Shown in pieces: positions 32,632 to 44,600 of a stretch of 64,000 bases of DNA. Location: positions 15,889,453-15,953,452 of the forward strand of contig OZ034978.1 in assembly GCA_964030785.1 (NCBI GenBank). The letters run 5' to 3'. Every line of letters begins with the position of its first letter. The first letter of the stretch is position 1. The notes beneath the pieces are model-generated. The model had not been told where the DNA came from. It ran no database searches and was given only the letters and a program-made list of their open reading frames with translations. This DNA is from Siderastrea siderea. Its lineage: Eukaryota; Cnidaria; Anthozoa; Scleractinia; Rhizangiidae. Position numbers and translations under genes: made by a program.

Positions 32632-35600
32632 GTAAGTGGTAGGAAAATGAGTAGACAATAGGTCAACAGTACAAAAGTAGCTGGAAATAACATCAAAATC
32701 CAGTAGATTAAAAAAAATGGACCGGTAACTTAAACTGTGTACTCTACTAAGAATTAACCACTCTTCAAAACAATCCCATTTGATCAATTTTGATCCTCCC
32801 AAAAGCCACTTTATATTTTCACAAGTGTATGCAGCCTTTTATTCTCCTTCGGGAATACAACCCCGACAATAAAATCATGAACATTAATTTTTGTAATATC
32901 TCTAATCCCTATTATTGCACACATTTTAAATACCTGACATAAAATACCATGTCAATTCTCTTAAGGTGCAACTAGAAGATATCTTACCACCCTGGCTGAA
33001 GGAAGGAGCAATCATGGTGAGTTACTTGTGATGTCCTTTTACATTTTCCTTTTGAGTTAAAAAATAAGACTATGGGAGTGTGTGTGACTGTTTTTGCTTT
33101 CATTATTTATTGTTTTTGTATACGTATATTAAGGAGTGACTTTTAGGTGGTATCACCACTTAAGAAATGGGAATAATTGTAGTTAAAGGCCAATAATAAC
33201 AATTTAACAGCGTGATGATTTACTTGTTGGGAAAACATGTTCTCAAGAACTTTTGTTTTATATTTGTTGGTGATAACTGCTCAGTTAAGTTAGCTAGCAG
33301 TTTTGGAAAGCCCACAAGAGCTTGGAACTTAAAAGGAATACAACAACAACCACAACACTTACCTAAAGTTTGAGTTAAAAAATAAGACTATGGGAGTGTG
33401 TGTGACTGTTTTTGTTTTCATTATTTATTGGTTCTGTACATGTATATTAAGTAGTGACTTTTAGGTGGTGTCACCACTTAAGAAATGGCAATATAGTTAA
33501 TGGCCAATAATAAAAATTTAACAGCATGAAGATTTACTTGGTGGGAAAACATGTTCTCAAGAACTTTTATTTTATATTTGTTGGTGTTTGAGAATAACTT
33601 TCTTTAAATTATAATTTATTCCTTTATTTATAATTTGGTTTTCCAGATGCAGAAATAGCTTTGAACATTTATGACGTGGATGGTAAGGAAAATAATGACT
33701 AATTAACTACTGTTACAAAAGAGAATAGGAAGAAGGGTACAAATCCATTGTATTTCTACATATTAAAAAAAGATAATTTATATTACTAAAAAAATTTCAT
33801 TGAAAGACAGTCTAGAATATTGGACCTAACAACCCTTGTGTATTATTGTGGCACTGTACAACATAAAGAAGGCTTTAAAGCAACAGATTCTCTGGATGTA
33901 CAGTATTGTCATATAATGTGATACCCACACACATGATGAAACGTCCAGTAATGAAACACACAATTTGTGTTTCTTTTGTTTTCCAAGGAACATTAATATG
34001 CAGATAACTGCTCAGTTAAGTTAGCTAGCAGTTTTGGAAAGCCCACAAGAGCTTGGAACTTAAAAGGAATACAACAACTACAACAACAACAACACTTTAT
34101 TTAGTCGGGATAAACTAGAATTACGCAAAGTGATTTTCATCTAGGCCCAGGTCCCTGCTAAATTTCAAAAAATTGGATTTTTTTAAAGGAGAAGGTCACT
34201 CCAGAAACAGTGTATTTTTTGAAATTGCCAATAAAAAGATAACACTAAGTTGAGTTACTAACCGTGGTTTTAGCTTCTATTAAGTGCATCCGATCCCACT
34301 TAAATTCCTCTCCAAAGAGGGCCAACATTCAACACTGCTCACCGCCATTTTGAATCATACTCAGCAGCCTGGCTGCTTGTCTGTGGCGTCAAATCCCACA
34401 ACGAGACCAGCGGTTGGGTAAAACGGGCTCTGAAAATGAGCAGCTTGTCTCGTTGTATGATTTGATATCATGGACAAGCGGCCAGGCTGCTAAGTACGAT
34501 TCAAAATGGTGGCACGCAGTGTTGAGTTTTGGCCCTCTTTGGAAAGGAATTTCAGGGGGATCGTATGCACTTTAGAAGCTTAAACCATGGTCAGTAAATC
34601 AACTAAGTATTGTCTTTATATTGGCAATTTCAAAAAATACACCGTTTCTGGAGTGATCTTCTCCTTTAACCCTTTAAGCCTTAAGCCCTGATGAAAATGA
34701 AATTTCTCTTTACACGATCACTACTTGTTTAAACATTTAAGTGACAAGAATAAAGGAAGTGATCACTGAGGATGAGATGTCTTGATATTCTCCTTACTAG
34801 TCCCGTAAGAAATGTATGGAGATCTGTAATGAGAATGTGCATTTTTATATCAGGGCTTAGAGTGTTAAGGAAGAAATTCCTACCAAAAAATAAATTTCAC
34901 AAATGGTCTGAAACAGCCAGGCTCAGAAAAGACAGTTTGAAGTTTTTTGGTTGTTTTTATTAAAACCTGCCTAATCATTGTATGCCAACCTCTTACAGAC
35001 AGTACTGATCTGCTTCAGAGTCCCTTTGATGATGATATCATTGTCGTAAACAATCCGCAAGGTAGGCAAATTCATTGAATCTTGTTGACCTGTTTTGCAC
35101 CATTTTCTTCAAAAATTGTCTAAAATGAACTCATGCAGGTACTACACTGTAGGTTCAAAGTTTGATTATTTCCCATTATGTACTGGAAACAAAAGCTTAC
35201 AGATGGAGTCTTTAATTAAGGCAGCTAGTTATGTGCATCCCAACCCCGTTAATGCAAAACATTATAGAAGCAGCAGCTGCCATCTGGCACAATTACAATG
35301 AAAGGCCTTAAATGTAAGAAAAATATCTGACCCAATATATACAGAGGCATAAAACAAGTCAGCAATTCATCCATTATGACCACCTTAAATTGTGTAGAAA
35401 ATGCTCACAGAAGCTTCCTAGCATCATCCCACAGGTCACGTGCTAAAAAAGAGGCTAGTTTACCTCTCTGAAAACCACTATATATGACAAGTGCATCCTG
35501 TCTAAACACTATTATTCCATTGCATTTGCTCATCCTTTGTGCATACCATTTTTTGCGTGATTAGAGAGTGCGTTCAGAACTTGATAGGTTTTCTTTGCAA

Positions 35601-38600
35601 GCTGGTGCATGGCCTGTTCAGAAAAATATTAACTTTGTTAATAGAAGTAATGGGTGTCTCTGTTACAAGGATAGGTTTTTAATATTTTGTTGAAAGCTGG
35701 CAAAGTACCTACACCCATGTATAAACAGTACAGCCCTTTAGCACAAAATCAGACATGGTGAAACCCCTCTTTTTAAAATATTTTTAATGTACTATATGTC
35801 TAATCATAACTGTGCAAAGTTTCAAACAATTCTTAGGTTTTTAATATTTTGTTGAAAGCTGGCAAAGTACCTACACCCATGTATAAACACTACAGCCTTT
35901 TAGCACAAAATCAGACATGGTGAAACCCCTCTTTTTAAAATATTTTAATGTACTATATGTCTAATCATAACTGTGCAAAGTTTCAAACAATTCTTATTAC
36001 ACCAACCTTCTTTTTTTCTTAAAGAAATCACCTGAACTTTACTTGTTATTAATGAAGCCACATAGTGTATTTCTTTAGCTGACTAAATTTCTAAATACAG
36101 CTGTACCAGCAAGACCATCAAGACCATCAAGAACTGGAAGACCAGCAAGGACATCGACAATTACCAGGCCACAAACATCAGTGGCATATTCAACAGGTAA
36201 ACATTAGTGAGTGATAACTAAAAAAAAGGATGGTAATACATATTGCATATTGTCCTCACTAAATATTACATTTCTTAGCAAGCAAATGTTACTTTGCAGA
36301 TAGTTAAAAAATTATTTTGTCCTCAGCAAGTTTAAAATTTAGTTCTATAATTATTTTCCTTGTGTAGGTTTCCGTGGCACACCATTTCACGGTGAAGGAA
36401 TCAGGGGTAAGTATGCAGTCAGTTCATGACAGAACATTATACATGTTTCATAGGAATCATTTAGTACATGTATTGTTCAAATAACAACTTACACCAACAA
36501 TTAAAAATTTCTCGTAAGCAGCCAGTTGTACTTGATCCCTAGATGCAGGTCATGACCATGAGAGATTGTATAGTATGTGAAAATTTAGATGACCATCAAG
36601 TGAACAAAAACCCACAAATGGCTTTAATTTGTTAAACAACAAAAGAGAATACAAATTCAAACTGACAAGTCATTTTAACAAAAAATATTTCTCTTAACAG
36701 CAGGGATTGTTTCTCAGGACCTATCAGCTTATGGCTTGGGAGGTATGTACATGTAACCCTGTGCCAAAGTCACTTGACTTGTCTTGAACAGTGTTAGAAC
36801 AAGTTACTAATTAAAAACACTTTTTTACACCCCTACAGAATAGCATTTTTTTTCAGCAACAATATTGATGTTGGGGCAATATACAGTAAATACATATATA
36901 TTATTTGCCGGCCGGGAGGTCCGTATTGAGAAAAACTGTGCCAGAGGTCTTGAGTACGGCCCAAGGCCGCAGGCCGAGGGCCGTGCTCAAGACCGAGGGC
37001 ACAGTTTTTCTCAATACGGACCGACCAAGGCCGGCAAATAATATTTTTATTTTTTTCTTGTTGTTTTTCAAAAGTTAAACGTGTCTTGTTGTTTTTGGAA
37101 AGCAACGTTTTGCAAGCGCGCGTAAAATGAACCATGAAACGAAGCTGTTTGTGACACCAGAGCAGCAAAATACGCTTTTTTACTCTGTTAAAACTCAGAA
37201 ATCACAGGAAGCAATATAACTAAAAGAAACCCCTTTATTTTCCCAAATTTCGATACATGTAGCTAACTCCCCGCGGCCCGTTCCGTTGACCGCGGTCAAG
37301 ATCGGAAAATTCCTCCCGCTCCCGGAACCAATCAGATTGCAGGATTTGGTTCATCTTGCCCGCTCACGTGCTGAGAAAAAAATAAATGTACATATTATTT
37401 ATTTACAAGTTAATTCAGGTGACCTGATGTTAATTATCAGTTAGAAAAGTCCTGTTCAATAAGACTGGCCACCTCAGGCATGACCAAATAAATGCATGTA
37501 TCTTTTCCTGGTGGTCAGAGATTGATAGTATAATCATTTTAATGTCAGTTGGAGTGAATAGCTAATGATGTGAAACTTACTTGTAGGAATTAATGAAGTC
37601 TCAAGATCAGATGAGGTGGCAACATGCTTGCAGCTTCTGCAAGATGCTTGCACTGAGTCAAACATTTCAGTGCCACCATTTTTAAGTCATGCTTTTGAAG
37701 AGGTAATGTCAGTCTTAATTAAAATAATAACAGATTATACCTGCCGTAAATGAACTGTGTGCAAGAAAAATGTATATATACTTTTTTGATGCCCTGCATT
37801 GATTGTGAGATGATGATTTTAGCTAGAAGCAGTGGCTAGAAGCAGTCACTAATAAACGCTTATCATCAAATTTGTCACTCGTCATTTTTGCACGTGCATT
37901 CCAGACAGTTTTTCTCTGTTTTCTTTTCCTATATAGCGGGAGTCCCCTAATAGAAATGATAGCCCTAGAACGTAGTTCTTTGTGTAGCCGTGGACAAAAT
38001 AATTATTTTAAAAGTAAAATAACTAGCAAGATACTGGTCTTGTAAGTTTTTATAATGAAATACTGGTAAACAGTTACTACCCATAATTCAACCATACCTC
38101 TTTTCTTGTTTCAGTTATGCTGGCAGGCTCGTGAGAGTGGACGAGGCATTGTGGTTGTTCTTCTGAACGAAAGAATGACCACAAACGACCAAAAAAGGAA
38201 AGACATATTGAGGTAGTCAGATTAAATTATTCTCGGTTTTCATCTGTCACACCATAAGAAAAAATCAAAACCACTTAATTACTGAAAGAAGCCAATAATT
38301 TGAAACTTTGTATAACATAGCACGGGGAAGGGGAAGGGGAGTGAGAACACGGGAGAAAAATGGGGTTCTGGGAGCTAGGGACGAGGGAACGCCTGCTACA
38401 AAGACCCCCATTTTTGCATCTCCGCCCACCGATTTTTAGGTAATCCAATTAAGTTAACTGTCAATGCAACCACCAATCAGAAACAGGAGTGTGCTTTCCC
38501 GCATGACTGACTGCACGCAGGAATTTAATGAAGCGTCTAAAAAATAAAGTTAGGATGAGAATTTTTTTCCAATCAAAGAACAACTTACTTATAATTGCGC

Positions 38601-41600
38601 TTATTTTCGAAATAAGAGACACGAACCTTTTCTAAAAGATTTATCAAGATAAACCCCTCTTTGCTTCTGAAAACCAAACGCGTTCAATTTTCGCTTCTAG
38701 GAAAGGTAAGCTTACTTTAAAACACGCAAGCGAAGAACCGCAATACATTTTGAACGGCATTTATATTGACCAAAAAAGCACGTTTTGAAATTTCAAAAGT
38801 TACGCGAAAGCCATAACATGCATTTAATCAGACAATTAAAAAATTATATATTTATATACAAATTTTTTAACACAATCAAAAATGTAAGTTACTTTACCAT
38901 GGATCCCCTACAAACTCAACAGCTTAACCCTTGTAAAACTTTGACCGAGATCTCGGCGAGATCGCGGCAATCTCGCCGAGATCGGCGAGATCTCGGCGAG
39001 ATAGCCACGATCTCGGCGAAATTTCAAAATATCGCGCCGAGAAAAGTAGCCCGCGGTGAGATCGCGGCAATCTCGCCGAGATCGCGCCAAGATCGGCGAG
39101 ATCTCGGCGAGATAACCACCATCTCGGCGAGATTGCGAAATATCGCGTCGAGATATCTACCCCGCGGCGAGATCGTAACGCGATCTCGCCGCACCAAACC
39201 CGTTCGTGGCGAGATAACAGCGATCTCGGCGCGATTTCAAAATATCGCGCCGAGATATCCAGCGAGAAGTGAGATTGCGACACGATCTCGCCGCGACAAA
39301 CTAGTTCGCGGCGAGATAGTCACAATCTCGGCGCGGATAGCCGCGATCTCGGCGATTTCATGTCGAGATTTCTACTGTTGCAACGCAGAGACTGTCTCGA
39401 TCTTTGCGAGATTTATCTCATAGAATCTCGATATCGGTAAGATTTCTCTCAGGTTTTACTGCTGCAACTGCCATTGTATTTGTACAAATCTCCTGACCCT
39501 GTACCCATAGTTTCAAACAAGCGCGACCAGCGATCTATTTCGAGGGTCGGCAAGAATCTGAAATAAATCAGCTCACAAATTAATTTACCGGCTTTTGAGA
39601 TCAAAATAACAACGAGCAGCAACGAGCAGCAACGAGCAAAATACAACGATCAGAAACGCTGTTTTACATGTGAAGTCATTTGATTTCATCAGACCACTGA
39701 CGTCTATTTGTTGTCACTTACCAATGATGTATGCAGAGGACTTCGTTTGTCATGTCCGTCATCTCTTTGTTGAACTTTCTTTATAAACCACTACGGAAGA
39801 GTTAGGCAAGGGTTTTAAAGACAGATACCTGTGACTAATTTGTTGTCGTTCTGAATTTGACTTTTTTCGCTGCTTGCCGGCCATGAGCTTACCTGATACC
39901 GTAAAGTCGCGCCAAAAAATCCTGCCTTGACTCCCGCCGTTGTGTTAATGGGGCATTGTGATTGGTTGATTCAATCACACCATCGGCGAGCGGTGCTCGC
40001 GTAAACCCAAAAAAATCGATAACTTTTCCACAAAACTTACAGAAGTGGGAAATGGCTTCTTTTTGTTGAATGTACAGGAGAAAATTGAAATGTTAAACAT
40101 GTTATTTTTTACTACGGAAAACAACATGGTTCTTTCAAGTTTAAAGCAAGAGAGCTAGAGCGTTTAGCAAGATATACAAGAAACTGTTGCACAACTAAAC
40201 AAGCCACACTAAAGGACCTAAAGTGTACTGGGAATGAACTTATATAAGCTTATTATGGACAAAGCTACAATTGAGGACTGAACACTCAGGTTAAATGCTT
40301 TCAAGACTTTCAGAACGTTTGTAGTCTACACAGCTTAATCAGTAATGCCGCGATGGAAGCCACCAAATGGGTTTCTTCTCCACCGGGAATCAGTCCTTCG
40401 ACGAGTTTTGTAGTTGCCCAAGCATTCAACGTGTGAGACAAAGGTCAGTGAGTTTCACTTTTCTCAGACAACATCATCAGCATGTACAGCTTTTCCTTGC
40501 CTTGATTTTTCCCCTTTTATCTCGTCGGCTGACTGTTGACCTTTATTTTAATGGGTGATGTTGATTTCACTCAAGTAAACTGCGGGTCTTTCACCGAAAC
40601 ATCTTCCTTCGTGAGAATATTAATTAAGCTTAAAAAAATCTTCGCTTGACTTTCCTGTAAAAATGTGTGGGGATGAGGTATAAATAACCTAACTTACCGG
40701 GAACAAATTTGATATGAGCCAAGACTTCGGCATTCTTTTTGCATGAGTTCAGAAATAAAATTTTCGCGTAAACAGTCAGGTGACAAGTCTGACAAATTTA
40801 AGAATTTGCGGCAAGTTGCAGAATCTTATACTGAAAATGGTTCCTCCTCAACTAGTTTTAGATGCAAAACAGTAACAACTCAAATTTTGCGATCGAATAT
40901 TTCACGAGCTTCGCAGTACATGACAAAATAATCTCAAGATTTGCGTGACCACAATTTGGCGAGCAGCCAATTTCTCAGTGCAAGACAAGGAGACGCCACA
41001 AAAACACTTTATCCAGTCTAATTAGATGTTGTTGTCATTTAGAAGGCCTTTTGTTTTCAATAGAACTATCCAAAATAAAGTACCAAGATAAGGGAAAATA
41101 ATAGGATTATTAACTAGATTGATTTTGATGGCATTGATGGCATGATGGTTTACTTTCAAAGCTGATTACCTATAAACTAGGTGGACACTTTTATCAACTG
41201 ATTTCAGACATGTACTCTAGATCCAAATGCGCCATAAAGTGCGGAAATCGTAGGACCCAATTCTTTAATTACAACAGGGGTGTAAGACAAGGATGTATTC
41301 TGTCTCCTCTACTATTCAATCTATATTTAAACGACTTTCCTTTTACTCTAGATAACTCTCGTGATACAGACGCAATTACCCTACCAAATGGGGATCTGAT
41401 CCACTTAATTGTTTATTTTATGCGGATGATCTAGTCCTTATATCTCAAAGTGCTTCAGGTCTTCAAAAGCAAATCGACACACTCCAAAATTACGTACAAA
41501 AATGGCTGTTGAAAATAAATCTTCGGAAAACAAAAGTTTTAATTTTTCAAAAGCAGAACCGTAAAAGCACCCGGGAAAAATATTTTCTTTTTAAATGGAA

Positions 41601-44600
41601 ACCAAATTATTAATACCTCAGATTACACCTACCTGGGAACAATATTTAGCTCGAATGGGAGTTTCACCTCCTCAAAAAAGAGTTTAGTCGAAAAATCTAG
41701 ACGTTCAGTATTTGCATTCAAAAGGTATATTGAATTCAACAAACTCTCTATATCCAAATGTAATTTCTTATTTAATGCTGTCTTTCTACCCGTTCTTTTA
41801 TATGGTTCAGAAATATGGGGGGCATATGATAGCCTCAATCTTAACAAATGGGAGAAAGATCCTATCGAACGCTTTCACTCGCAATTTTACAAATCTTATC
41901 TTTGCCTTAATAGAAGAGCATCGAATGTCGCAGCAAGAAATGAAACCGGAAGACTCCCTCTCAAACTAACTATTTTCTCTAATACACTCAAGTTTTGGCT
42001 TCACTTACTAAACCTTCCGAATTCAAGCGTTGCCAGACAATGCCTTCAAATTTCAACTCAACTGGCAGACTCTGGAAAAAAATGCTTTATGCTCTCCATC
42101 TATGATATACTTAAACAATATGGTACCGATTTCTCTACTGATCTTCAAACTATGATTGATACAACAGGAGATAGATTAAAAACTAAAAAGTGTCAATCCA
42201 AAATAATCGAAAACTTTAAAACTGGTTTAGAAAAGCATCAACATGAATTGATTAGATGTAACAAAAAACTGAAATTTTACTCTACTTTTAAAACAGATGT
42301 TACTCCCTCTAACTCACTAGAATTAATTACAAATCTTAAACATCGTCGGGCAGTAGCAAAACTTAGAGTAGGCAACCATAACCTACGAATTGAAACTGGT
42401 AGACATTCTTATCCTAAACTTCCTGAGCATCTGAGAATCTGTCAAAACTGCAGCTCAAATGAAGTTGAAAACGAAGAACATTTTGTACTTAATTGTAGTA
42501 GATATAATACAATTAGAAAATCTCTAATAGACTACATTGTTAGAAATTATTCTGATTTTAGTTCTTTAGATGCCAATCAAAAAATTATATTTCTCTTTAA
42601 TAATATAGATGCCTTTCTCTGTAAAAAATTAGGTTACTTCATTTATGAAGCTTTTGCACTAAGAAATGAATCGACAATCGCAACAATCGTCAATTAGTTG
42701 ATCCTATTACTTACCCTTACATATCTTTCGATGTAATTCGTATTATTATTATCATTATTTTCCTATACTTTTGCAATACCATTTGTAATTGGGAATGCAA
42801 ATAAAGTGTGTTGTTGTTGTTGTTGGATTGTTAGGTTTATACCAAAACGGAAAATGGTCATCCCTGTTCATAGCTGCATGATCATTCATATTTCAGTGTT
42901 TACATTCACAAACGAGTTTGAAGCACAAGCGGCGCAGACAGATGTTTTCAATAGATTCACCATATTTGCTAATATTTGGCGCTTTAGTTTGTCAGTTCCT
43001 TGCTTAGATGAACAAACCTGAGTTTCTGCAAGGCCATTATTCAATACTTTGTCTTGACTACAAATAAATCGCTCTCCCTGAACCGAGAACACATCGTTTA
43101 CAGGTGAGCGTATAAAATGCAGTGCGAACAAACACAAAAATGCTAAAAACACCATCAAACTCTTCCTGTTCGTTGGTTTATTCTCCTACTGATCGATGCT
43201 ACGGATTTCACAGCTAATAAGGTGGGCACTTGCCTCCTTCCACCAGCGTAGGGAATGACAACTAATGGTGATCGATCAGTTGAAGTAAAAACACGTGCAC
43301 GTGAACTATTCTTTGTCTCCTCGTCATTGTCACGTGGAAACAGTACCATATAAAGGATAATTTAATTTCAAAACACGTCCAAGGCTGAAAACAGTATTGT
43401 TAACAATTCCTGGAACTGCAATGTAGGACATAGTTTTGTCAGCGTCTGGTAGTTTGATTAATTGTTAACGTAAATGTAAATATCGTTCTCATCGAACCTA
43501 ATTTGGCTGCCGAGAATTTCGCTTCTCGACGGGATAACAGTAAGATTTTGACCGCCAGGAATTTCGTTTCTCGCCGCAAATCCCGGCAAGACTCCCACCG
43601 AGGCCTCGCCGCGAAACTGCCCGCCGAGATATCCATATCTCGCCGCGATATCACCTCGCGATCACGGCCCGTTTTGGCCACCGAGATTTCCGTATCTCGC
43701 CGCGATCTCGCTGCAACATCTCGCCGCGTATTTGCCTGCCGAGATTTCCATATCTCGCTGCGATCTCGGCGAGAATCGCGGCGAGATCGCGGCGCGTTTT
43801 TGGCCGCCGAGATTTCCCGCATCTCGGCGAGAATCGCGGCGAGATCGCGGCGAGTTTTTGGCCGCCGAGATTTCCCGTATCTCGCCGCGATCTCGGCCGT
43901 GATCTCGGCGAGATGGGGAAATCTCGGCGGCCAAAAACGCGCCGCGATCTCGCCGCGATTCTCGCCGAGATCGCGGCGAGATCTCGGCGAGATCTCGTAA
44001 AAATTTTCACAAGGGAAGTGATGTCTTATTGCAACCGCAGATTTCTCTTTAAAACAACCGTCTGCATGTTCTCAAAGAATACTTTCTTCGCTTTTAGCTC
44101 TCTGAGTTCCACTGTTTAAGGTGTTGAGCGTTTTTTGGGGCTTCTTCTTCCGATTTATAGTTCTCAAAGGGCAAGTCTTCATTCATTTGGAATATTTACA
44201 CCGCCTTGAAATTCACACGTGAAACGGTGCAATGCTTTCTTGAAAACTTCTCTGAGAATGACAAAATCTCTCCTTTCTAGGACCGTATCCCGTTGGCAAA
44301 ACCGTTAAAACATCTCTTCCCCTTAGAAGAGCTCTAACTGCCGTTTCTCGCTCTGGTTTCAGACAATTTCGCTACTTGGCACGGCCTTCTGCAACCAAGT
44401 TTGAATCTTCTAACTGCACGTCCTCGTCAAATTACGTCATTCCCGTGGGACATACTGCCAAAAATTAACCAATCAGAATTGAATCAGAAATGAAAAAATG
44501 AGGGTCTTTGTAGCAGGCGTTCCCTCATCCCTAGCCCCCAGTCCCCCTTTTCCTGCGTTCTTAATCCCCTTCCCCATCCGCGTTTACGCCTGCTACGCAG

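Noticed and set aside
38785..39423. 212-codon Arg/Ser/Asp-rich open frame and its antisense partners
   Set aside because: Translation of the TCTCGGCGAGAT repeat; similar peptides arise on both strands and again at 43503-44000.
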